Shown here: piece by piece, positions 1-5,409 of the stretch | Position numbering within the stretch: position 1 is the first letter of the stretch | Layout: every line of letters starts with the position of its first letter | NCBI GenBank assembly: GCA_016939345.1 | Contig: JAFGHG010000043.1 | Location: forward strand, 1-6,322 | Length of the DNA stretch: 6,322 nt | Source: Candidatus Omnitrophota bacterium | GTDB lineage: Bacteria > Omnitrophota > Gorgyraeia > Duberdicusellales > 4484-171 | Direction of reading: 5' to 3' | The notes under the pieces: model-generated | Database searches by the model: none | The model's input: only the letters and a program-made list of their open reading frames with translations | Told to the model about the DNA's origin: nothing | Program-made: the position numbers and the translations under genes

Positions 1-6
1 AAACAT
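1..6 (-). CDS. Start of the next operon gene (5' end only, two codons)
   Basis: On the minus strand an ATG at 6..4 followed by TTT is preceded by AGGAG at 16..12 with a 5-base spacing, and it lies 14 bases after the beta stop codon. This is a convincing translation start of a gene that runs off the window. Only Met-Phe is visible, so no function can be given. Its position means the operon does not end with beta. It is the obvious place to look for a further subunit or partner of the complex. Confidence 0.6.
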
Positions 7-11
7 AGCAA

Positions 12-16
12 CTCCT
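12..16 (-). promoter_or_regulatory. Ribosome binding site of the downstream gene
   Basis: AGGAG on the minus strand, 5 bases before the ATG at 6..4 and directly after the beta stop codon. It is the main reason for calling a gene start at the window edge. Confidence 0.6.
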
Positions 17-20
17 GTAT

Positions 21-1436
21 TTATTGCTCCCCTTCGAGCGCTCCCATCATATAAAAGCGGCTCTCCGGTTCTGAATCCACTCTTCCGGCCAGAATAGCGC
101 TGCAGCCGGCCAAGGTCTGTTCTATGGTAACAAAAGCCCCGGGCCTTCCGGTATAGCCTTCAGCAACAAAAAAAGGCTGGGTAAGAAAATTCTGCAATTT
201 TCTAGCCCGTTCATATATTGTCCTGTCAGAAGTAGATAATTCATCAACGCCGATTACCATTACTATCCTCCTCAATTCTTCATATTTCTGAAAGGTCCTT
301 ATAACTTCCTGGGATATCTCGTAATGGTATTTACCTACCACATCCTGGTCAAGATTTGCAGATGACGAAAGCAAAGGGTCTATGGCCGGATAAAGGCCGA
401 GCTGTATCCTTTCCCGGGAAAGGACCATTATAGAATCAAGAAAACTGAAAATCGTAACAACTGCCGGATCTGTCAAATCATCAGCCGGAACATATACTGC
501 CTCAACTGAAGTTATAGAACCTCCTCCTTCCTGAGAAGTCCTTATTCTTTCATGAAACTCACTGGCCTCTGATAGCAGTGTGGGCTGATACCCGGTCTCA
601 GAAGGAAGATGGCCTAAAAGGGTAGATATTTCGGCTCCGGCCTGGATAAAGCGGTATATATTATCTACAAACAAAAGCACATCCTGGTTCCTCTGTCTTA
701 TGCTTTCAGCCATGGTTATTCCTGTAACCGCACCGATAAACCTTGCTCCCGGAGGCTCGTTCATCTGGCCAAAAACCATCATGGTCTTATCGATTACCCC
801 TAACCGGGTCAACTCAAAAAAAAGCTCATTTCCTTCACGGATACGCTCTCCGACTCCGGCAAAAACAGCACTGCCCTCATGCTTTTTAATAATGTTATGT
901 ATGACCTCAAGTGTCAAAACACTCTTTCCCAAGCCGGCTCCGCCTAATATGCCGCTTTTACTTCCCTTTATCAAAGGAAAAAGCAAATCTATTATCTTTA
1001 TGCCTGTTTCAAGCAGCTCCGGGCCCTTGGCTTCTCCCTTTTTTACATCTATTTTTGTGTTCATATCAGCCTGGCGTATCGGCGCTTTTTCTATCGCCTC
1101 GATCGGCCCTTTTAAATCCATCGGCTCGCCTAAAACACTTATAAGCCTTCCGTATAAAGGCTCACCAACAGGTATCTTGATAGGCATACCTATAGCAAAG
1201 GCTTGAGCTTTTCTGCGGATATTCATTGTGGAATTAATGGCTATACAGCGGGCGATATTACCGACCAAATGTTCTGCAACCTCTAAAACAACCTCTTCTC
1301 CGTCGGCCCGTGATACTACCATACGTTCAAAAAGTTCAGGCACATCCTGCGCTACTTTGAATTTAACGTCAACAACCGGCCCCTGGACTGAGATCACAGT
1401 CCCTACGGAACGGATATTTTTTGCTTCAATCTTCAT
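21..1436 (-). CDS. atpD: F1 ATPase subunit beta (catalytic)
   Basis: This is the catalytic subunit of the alpha3beta3 hexamer, which hydrolyses or makes ATP on the cytoplasmic face of the membrane. The 471 aa cover the N-terminal beta-barrel (about 8-85), the nucleotide-binding domain (about 86-370) and the helical C-terminal domain. Visible motifs are P-loop GGAGLGKS at 165-172 (Ser in place of the usual final Thr), catalytic Glu197 in GVGER, Walker B LLFVD at 254-258, DNIYR at 258-262, GYQPTL at 282-287, VYVPADDLTDP at 314-324 and the DELS lever at 398-401. Active-site residues are therefore intact. The second Arg of the usual GxRxR segment is replaced (GARFIG, 230-235), and the C terminus stops soon after FYMMG, so it is somewhat short. 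It is the last subunit gene seen, whereas in N-ATPase operons beta comes first. The ATG has no evident Shine-Dalgarno sequence and follows a repeat-rich 161-base spacer. Family identity is certain. Confidence 0.97.
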   Translation of the reverse strand: MKIEAKNIRSVGTVISVQGPVVDVKFKVAQDVPELFERMVVSRADGEEVVLEVAEHLVGNIARCIAINSTMNIRRKAQAFAIGMPIKIPVGEPLYGRLISVLGEPMDLKGPIEAIEKAPIRQADMNTKIDVKKGEAKGPELLETGIKIIDLLFPLIKGSKSGILGGAGLGKSVLTLEVIHNIIKKHEGSAVFAGVGERIREGNELFFELTRLGVIDKTMMVFGQMNEPPGARFIGAVTGITMAESIRQRNQDVLLFVDNIYRFIQAGAEISTLLGHLPSETGYQPTLLSEASEFHERIRTSQEGGGSITSVEAVYVPADDLTDPAVVTIFSFLDSIMVLSRERIQLGLYPAIDPLLSSSANLDQDVVGKYHYEISQEVIRTFQKYEELRRIVMVIGVDELSTSDRTIYERARKLQNFLTQPFFVAEGYTGRPGAFVTIEQTLAGCSAILAGRVDSEPESRFYMMGALEGEQ

Positions 1437-1597
1437 AATGGTCTATCGGTTATGGTTGCGATGCCCGTATCGTAGTTGGGTTACGTGTATCGTTTTTTAT
1501 TCTTTTATATAACCCGTTACCGCTAAACGTTACCGATACGGGTTTCGTTACCTTTACCCTTACCGAAATATCCAAGAGCTGTTTATCAAGCAAATCT
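1437..1597 (-). repeat. Gamma-beta spacer filled with degenerate GGTAACG-type repeats
   Basis: This 161-base gap between gamma and beta shows no credible coding. On the plus strand CGTTACC occurs exactly at 1515-1521, 1528-1534 and 1546-1552, with relatives at 1478-1485 (GGGTTACG) and 1558-1565 (CCTTACCG). A 9-base perfect inverted repeat pairs CCCGTATCG (1464-1472) with CGATACGGG (1534-1542), and a further TGTATCG lies at 1486-1492. The transcript could form a long-looped hairpin. There is no U-tract, so it does not look like a terminator. No ribosome binding site is seen before beta. Confidence 0.7.
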
Positions 1598-2461
1598 TCA
1601 GTGTTTGCCAGTATGTATAAGCCGGGAAGCAAATATTTCGCGCATGCTTGCATCGGTCAGCTCATGCTTAAGACGGAAATACTTTAATCTTAATTCTTTG
1701 TCCAGATCCTCCAGGCGGTGAGAACTCTCTTCCAAATGCATAAACCTGGCTGCCAGCTCAGCAAGCTTGGCTTCGCCGAAAATCTCATATAAACGATGGC
1801 CTAGCCATAAATAGACCAGGTATTCGACCACATCCAGCAATGAAGATTCCTGGATAAAATTATCGAGATTAATTTCATGGAGCTGTTTAGCTTCATCCGG
1901 ATTTTCTTCCTTTCCGTAAGGAACAGGAGTTATTTTTTCAATGCGCTGAACAGTCAAAGAAAGAGCCCTGGGGTAAATAATGCATAAACTGCCTATTTTC
2001 TCAGACATTACCTTCTCAAGAACATGATCGCGGACAGTTAAAGACAGCTCAAGCCGCTCTTCTTCTTTGATCCCGGGAAATCCGGTATAAGGTATATGCT
2101 CTTCGCGGGCATAGATCTTGCCTCTTTCTCCGACCACAAAAAGCATATCTCCTGAACCCTTAAGCTCTTCAAAAGCCCTTTTCATAACCTGCATGTTCAA
2201 GCCCCCCAAAAGGCCTGAGTCAGATGTTATGGCCACAACTCCTTTGGCCTGGACTGTGGGGTTTATAAAAGGATGAACTATATCTTTAGTCTCGATACCC
2301 AGAAGAAAACTGTTTACAGCATAAGAAAACTTATCGAATAATTTTATCTTGCGCTCTAAAATCTGATACTGAGAAACTGCAATACCCTTTAAGACCTTTA
2401 ACAGCCCAGAAAGTGAACCGTAAAATTCTTTATCTTTTTTAATTTTTACTAATGTAGCCAT
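1598..2461 (-). CDS. atpG: F1 ATPase subunit gamma (central shaft)
   Basis: Gamma is the rotor shaft whose N- and C-terminal helices form a coiled coil inside the alpha3beta3 head and whose globular domain sits on epsilon and the c-ring. The 287 aa match the usual family length. The N-terminal helix is about 1-55, with basic residues (KIKKDKE near 6-12). The Rossmann-like domain begins near 72 and includes ITSDSGLLGGLN at 78-89, matching the family pattern ITSDRGLCGGLN. The C-terminal helix is about 210-283, where AELAARFMHLEESSHRLEDL (234-253) corresponds to the conserved ASEQAARMxAMxxATxNA region, ending near LTDASMREIFASRLI. Sequence similarity is weaker than for alpha and beta, as usual for gamma. 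The gene lies between alpha and beta as in standard operons. The ATG lacks a clear Shine-Dalgarno and follows a 64-base repeat spacer. Confidence 0.95.
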   Translation of the reverse strand: MATLVKIKKDKEFYGSLSGLLKVLKGIAVSQYQILERKIKLFDKFSYAVNSFLLGIETKDIVHPFINPTVQAKGVVAITSDSGLLGGLNMQVMKRAFEELKGSGDMLFVVGERGKIYAREEHIPYTGFPGIKEEERLELSLTVRDHVLEKVMSEKIGSLCIIYPRALSLTVQRIEKITPVPYGKEENPDEAKQLHEINLDNFIQESSLLDVVEYLVYLWLGHRLYEIFGEAKLAELAARFMHLEESSHRLEDLDKELRLKYFRLKHELTDASMREIFASRLIHTGKH

Positions 2462-2525
2462 TTTTATTTAGGGTTTAGGGGCTGGGTATTGGCTAATCCC
2501 TAAATCCTAATCCCTAGACCCTCAA
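2462..2525 (-). repeat. Alpha-gamma spacer with TAGGG-type repeats and an inverted repeat
   Basis: The 64-base gap consists mostly of degenerate TTAGGG-like units. On the plus strand CTAATCCCTA occurs twice exactly (2493-2502 and 2507-2516, period 14), and the opposite orientation is seen as AGGGTTTAGGGG from about 2470. An 8-base perfect inverted repeat, ATTTAGGG (2466-2473) and CCCTAAAT (2498-2505), would allow a hairpin immediately before the gamma start codon. No ribosome binding site of normal form lies next to the gamma ATG. Confidence 0.7.
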
Positions 2526-4013
2526 TTATTCCTGTTCAAAATATCTCTGCAGGCACCTGCGCATTCTTTCAATATTTGCGTCTTTGAATTCCCTGGTCTC
2601 GCTTATAACCGGCAAAAGAGAACGGTCCCATTCATTGACCTTGCCTACGAATTCTTTTTTGAATTTTTTTATCTCCGAAACAGTAAGCTCATCAAGTATG
2701 CCTAAACTCAAAGCATAAAGATAAGCCACCTGGACTTCCGAAGGAACGGGATCGTTTTTGTCCTGTATAAGCAGCTGAGTTATAGCTTCGCCTCTTCTTA
2801 ATAATTGTTCAGCGGATTTTGAAAGCCCGGTTGCTCTGAGCTGGGTCATCTGGACTAATTCTTTATATTGTAAGTATTCAAGCCTTAAAGTTCGGGATAA
2901 TGATTTTATAGCCGGCCACTGGGCTTTTGATCCGATACGCGAAACAGACAGTCCAAAATCTATTGCCGGCCTGAAACCTTTATTGAACAAAGGCGTGCTG
3001 AAATAAAGCTGGCCGTCGGTCATGGAAATAACGTTTGTGGAAATATAACCGGTAACATCTCCCTGCTGGACTTCCAGTATCGGAAGAAAGGTCATAGACC
3101 CATTGCCAAGATCAGGCTTTAGGTATCCGGCTCTTTCCATAAGCTGGGAGTGAACGTAAAAAATATCACCAGGGTAGGCTTCCCGTCCAGGAGCCCTGCC
3201 AAGAAGCAGGCTTATCTGACGGTATATCCAGGCATGCCTGGTCAAATCATCGAATATAACCAGGACGTCTCCTCCGTTATTCATAAAATACTCACCCAGC
3301 ATACAAGCTGTGTAAGGAGCAAGATACTGTTCGCCGGGAGAAGTAGATGCAGTTCCGCTTAAAATAATTGTATGAGAAAGGACATCTCTATCTTTAAGGG
3401 TCTCAATAACCTTGAGAAGGCTGGAATGAGTCTTTCCTATGCAGCAGTATATACAGACAACGTCTTTTCCTTTTTGATTGATAATAGCATCGATTGCAAC
3501 CGAGGTCTTACCGGTCAGCCTGTCGCCTATCAAAAGCTGACGCTGACCCTTGGCAATGGGTATTATCGCATCAATACTCAATGTCCCGGTTTCGAGCGTC
3601 TTTTCGACCGGTATTCTTTCCATTACTCCCGGTGCAACTTTAAATACCGGATATTCTTCGCTGGAATCTATATCGCCCATGCCATCCTCCGGCGCACAAA
3701 GGGCATTTATTACTCGGCCTAAAAATCCTTTTCCCACGGGAAGGCTCAAAAATTGGCCCTTATTATATACTTCACATCCTGCCCGAAGGTTGGCTGCTGA
3801 ACCAAGAACAAGTATCTGGACTTCATCTTCAGTAAATCCTATGACCAGGCCTTTTTCTCCGTTGACGAACTCCAGCATCTGCCCGCTGACGCATGAAGGA
3901 AGACCGGTAGCGATAGCGATTATCTTCTGAATAGACTTTACTATCCCGACCTCTCTAACTTCAAAAGCCGAGGCAAAATCAATCTTGTCTTTTTCTTCTG
4001 ACCTCTTTTCCAT
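2526..4013 (-). CDS. atpA: F1 ATPase subunit alpha
   Basis: This is the non-catalytic nucleotide-binding subunit that alternates with beta in the F1 head. It has 495 aa. A short divergent N-terminal tail (1-20, rich in Lys/Glu) precedes the beta-barrel starting at EVGIVKSI (20-27). The P-loop is GDRLTGKT at 163-170 and is followed by SVAIDAIINQ. Walker B is LVIFDDL at 251-257, then YRQISLLLGRAPGREAYPGD (264-283) and YISTNVISMTDGQ (323-335). The arginine finger needed for beta catalysis is R359 in LSVSRIGSKAQ. The segment CIGKTHS (191-197) departs from the usual xIGQKxS. The DDLTRHAWIYRQ stretch resembles N-type alpha subunits. The C terminus is slightly short. It follows b-delta, so delta has no separate gene. 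The ATG at 4013..4011 fits the alignment but has no clear ribosome binding site. Confidence 0.97.
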   Translation of the reverse strand: MEKRSEEKDKIDFASAFEVREVGIVKSIQKIIAIATGLPSCVSGQMLEFVNGEKGLVIGFTEDEVQILVLGSAANLRAGCEVYNKGQFLSLPVGKGFLGRVINALCAPEDGMGDIDSSEEYPVFKVAPGVMERIPVEKTLETGTLSIDAIIPIAKGQRQLLIGDRLTGKTSVAIDAIINQKGKDVVCIYCCIGKTHSSLLKVIETLKDRDVLSHTIILSGTASTSPGEQYLAPYTACMLGEYFMNNGGDVLVIFDDLTRHAWIYRQISLLLGRAPGREAYPGDIFYVHSQLMERAGYLKPDLGNGSMTFLPILEVQQGDVTGYISTNVISMTDGQLYFSTPLFNKGFRPAIDFGLSVSRIGSKAQWPAIKSLSRTLRLEYLQYKELVQMTQLRATGLSKSAEQLLRRGEAITQLLIQDKNDPVPSEVQVAYLYALSLGILDELTVSEIKKFKKEFVGKVNEWDRSLLPVISETREFKDANIERMRRCLQRYFEQE

Positions 4014-4101
4014 CTGGTTAAATTATAAAACCCAAGCACCAAATCCCAAATAAATTTGAGATACCAATATCCTAATTAGAATTTTGATCATTGAATTTTG
4101 T
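4014..4101 (-). repeat. b-alpha spacer, AT-rich with short direct repeats
   Basis: This is an 88-base non-coding gap between the b-delta stop and the alpha ATG. On the plus strand GAATTTTG occurs exactly twice (4079-4086 and 4093-4100, period 14). On the minus strand the rest reads as a low-complexity series of TTGGGATTTGGTGCTTGGG-like units. No promoter or terminator of clear form was found and no Shine-Dalgarno precedes alpha. The composition differs from the other two repeat-filled spacers in this operon. Confidence 0.5.
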
Positions 4102-4839
4102 TTATTGTTTGCTGACTAATTCTTTGGCTTTTTCTCTTATTTTATACTGCAGGGTGCCGTCAAAGACCAAGTTGCCTATAACTACCATGAAACCTGAGAT
4201 CAAGTTTATATCTTTTTCCTCTGATATGTTGAAATCTTTACCTGTTAAATCCTTTAGTATCCTAACAAGTTCTTTTTTTTCTTTGGCATCCAGCTCAAAA
4301 GCTGAAACTACTTTTGCTTCTTTTAAATCTTCAGGTACGCTCATGTTCTTCAAACCGCCCAGGCCTGCGCTGAGCAGGTCTTTTACTAGATGCGAATGAA
4401 TCTGCTGTCGGATATCTTTAGGTAAAGTCGACTCAAGCAGCTGGGCTGCCTTTTTTATAGACTCCAACTCTATTCTTTTTTCAAGCTCAGTGATAAGCAT
4501 GTGCCGGGTTTTTTCTCCCTGCTGGATGATGTCTTCTGACTGGGCTTTGGCTTTCTGCAGGACTCTTTCTTTTTCTTCATTGGCGTTCTGCATAATATCT
4601 TTTCTCATAGCCAAAGCCTCTTCTTTGGCCTTGTTCAATAACTGAGCTGCAGCAGCTTCTGCTTCTTCAAGTTTTTTCTTGGCCTCTTCACGCAGCCTTA
4701 AGCTGTCCTGGTCAAGATCTTCAAGCCGTTGGGTCGTAGAAGCCAGGGTATTGAAAACAAACTTCCGCCAGAAGAACATAAAAACAACTCCGAATATAAC
4801 TATAAGAACAACCACCGATATCATCAATCCTATATCCAT
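4102..4839 (-). CDS. atpF: ATP synthase b-delta fusion subunit (peripheral stalk)
   Basis: This is the peripheral stalk protein that anchors the alpha3beta3 head to the membrane and keeps it from turning. The 245 aa contain one N-terminal membrane helix (about 5-24, nearly all Ile/Val/Phe/Met) ended by WRKF. A long charged, Ala/Glu/Lys-rich coiled coil follows (about 33-150). The C-terminal part (about 172-245) matches the delta subunit C-terminal domain, in particular ISGFMVVIGNLVFDGTLQYK (214-233), equivalent to the delta pattern GGxVxxIGDxxxDGSVxxxL. Canonical b is about 156 aa, so the extra length is the delta domain. The alternate N-ATPase b subunits have this length, and no separate delta gene is present here. 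AAAGGAG lies 5 bases before the ATG. A stator of this kind implies that torque is still resisted by the membrane or wall even though subunit a is not seen. Confidence 0.9.
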   Translation of the reverse strand: MDIGLMISVVVLIVIFGVVFMFFWRKFVFNTLASTTQRLEDLDQDSLRLREEAKKKLEEAEAAAAQLLNKAKEEALAMRKDIMQNANEEKERVLQKAKAQSEDIIQQGEKTRHMLITELEKRIELESIKKAAQLLESTLPKDIRQQIHSHLVKDLLSAGLGGLKNMSVPEDLKEAKVVSAFELDAKEKKELVRILKDLTGKDFNISEEKDINLISGFMVVIGNLVFDGTLQYKIREKAKELVSKQ

Positions 4840-4844
4840 CTAAT

Positions 4845-4851
4845 CTCCTTT
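4845..4851 (-). promoter_or_regulatory. Ribosome binding site of b-delta
   Basis: AAAGGAG on the minus strand, 5 bases before the b-delta ATG at 4839..4837, in the 32-base gap after the c stop codon. It supports the chosen start. Confidence 0.8.
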
Positions 4852-4871
4852 CAATAATAAAATAATCTTAC

Positions 4872-5099
4872 TTAAGGAACAAACAGCTGAAAAACAACCA
4901 GCATGGCGATTATTGATAAGCTTTGAACAAAAATAAGATTGATTATCATTGCCTTGAATATCTTGGGAGCAGCAGAAGGGTTCCTGCCAAGGGCATTGAT
5001 ACTTGCTGCACTGCCAAAAGCAAAAACAATCGAAGGCCCAAGAATGCAAAGTCCGAAAATTATGATTAAAGAAAGGTTTCTAGGAATATCCCAGCCCAT
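4872..5099 (-). CDS. atpE: F-type ATPase subunit c (rotor ring) lacking the ion-binding carboxylate
   Basis: A 75 aa two-helix hairpin of the subunit c family, which normally forms the membrane rotor ring that carries H+ or Na+. Helix 1 is about 9-36, the polar loop is GRNPSAAPK at 38-46, and helix 2 is about 49-73. The loop matches Na+- and H+-type c subunits closely and supplies the gamma/epsilon contact. Counting from the loop Arg (Arg39, equal to E. coli Arg41), the essential Asp61/Glu65 position is Gln59 (codon CAA, 4925..4923). The only acidic residue in the whole protein is Asp4, so no other carboxylate in either helix could replace it. The helix-1 Gln used for Na+ is Ala32. Several helix-1 glycines are bulkier (Val25, Ala27, Ser30), while Gly21 is kept. 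Ion transport by the usual mechanism is therefore not expected. AAAGGAG lies 8 bases before the ATG, and only 3 bases separate it from the epsilon stop. Confidence 0.92.
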   Translation of the reverse strand: MGWDIPRNLSLIIIFGLCILGPSIVFAFGSAASINALGRNPSAAPKIFKAMIINLIFVQSLSIIAMLVVFQLFVP

Positions 5100-5102
5100 T
5101 TA

Positions 5103-5357
5103 TTATGCTCCTTTTTGCTGCCAATGCATTGATTCAGCTATTATTATGGCAGTATTACGCTCGATCTTTACTATCCCCCTGCGGATAGCGAACCTTAAAT
5201 CACTATCTATTTCTACTATACCCGGCAGAAGCCTGCTCAAAAAATCTTTATGAAAAGAAAGCACCTCAAGCATTCCCTCCTCTCCGGGAAGAATGATGCT
5301 TTTGCACTGGCCCTCGAACAAAACCCTCTGAGGCGTTAAAAATAAAACATTAATCAT
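5103..5357 (-). CDS. atpC: F1 ATPase subunit epsilon, short form (N-terminal domain only)
   Basis: Epsilon attaches to the foot of gamma and links the shaft to the c-ring. From the ATG at 5357..5355 the product has 84 aa and begins MINVLFLTPQRVLF, the standard epsilon start. ILPGEEGMLEVLSFH (22-36) and LLPGIVEI (43-50) follow the beta-sandwich consensus. The protein ends soon after IIIAE (71-75), so the C-terminal helical hairpin that gives typical epsilon (about 135 aa) its inhibitory arm is absent. A longer reading from a TTG at 5444 overlaps the preceding gene and adds 29 basic, non-homologous residues, so it was not chosen. No good Shine-Dalgarno precedes the chosen ATG, which may depend on coupling to the upstream gene 52 bases away. 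In N-ATPase operons epsilon follows beta. Here it precedes c. Confidence 0.88.
   Translation of the reverse strand: MINVLFLTPQRVLFEGQCKSIILPGEEGMLEVLSFHKDFLSRLLPGIVEIDSDLRFAIRRGIVKIERNTAIIIAESMHWQQKGA
5108..5114 (-). promoter_or_regulatory. Ribosome binding site of subunit c
   Basis: AAAGGAG on the minus strand, 8 bases before the c ATG and inside the last codons of epsilon. The overlap suggests coupled translation of epsilon and c. Confidence 0.8.
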
Positions 5358-5409
5358 ATTAAAAATATTTAAACCGAGAAGTGCTTCACGAGATACAAGA
5401 TGCGTATCA

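Noticed and set aside
700..1206. Plus-strand open frames opposite beta, alpha, b and the membrane protein
   Set aside because: They lie wholly opposite well-supported conserved genes and show no domain or ribosome binding site. They are antisense shadows.
1464..1542. Inverted repeat in the gamma-beta spacer as a rho-independent terminator
   Set aside because: The loop is about 60 bases and no U-tract follows the stem in the direction of transcription. Beta is needed in the same complex.
1450..1653. 67-codon open frame across the gamma-beta spacer
   Set aside because: It overlaps the 3' end of gamma in another frame, has no ribosome binding site or recognisable domain, and its sequence is produced by the repeat units.
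2462..2525. CRISPR or telomere-like array
   Set aside because: The units are too short, degenerate and few, with no unique spacers. This is an intercistronic low-complexity repeat.
4923..4925. Gln59 of subunit c as a simple sequencing error (CAA for GAA)
   Set aside because: This cannot be fully excluded, but other ligand and glycine positions of the ion site are also changed, and subunit a is missing from the visible operon, so one error would not restore a normal enzyme.
4840..5049. 69-codon minus-strand frame overlapping subunit c
   Set aside because: It is a different frame of the c gene, with Cys/Gln/Trp-rich composition and no family resemblance. The c frame is clearly the real one.
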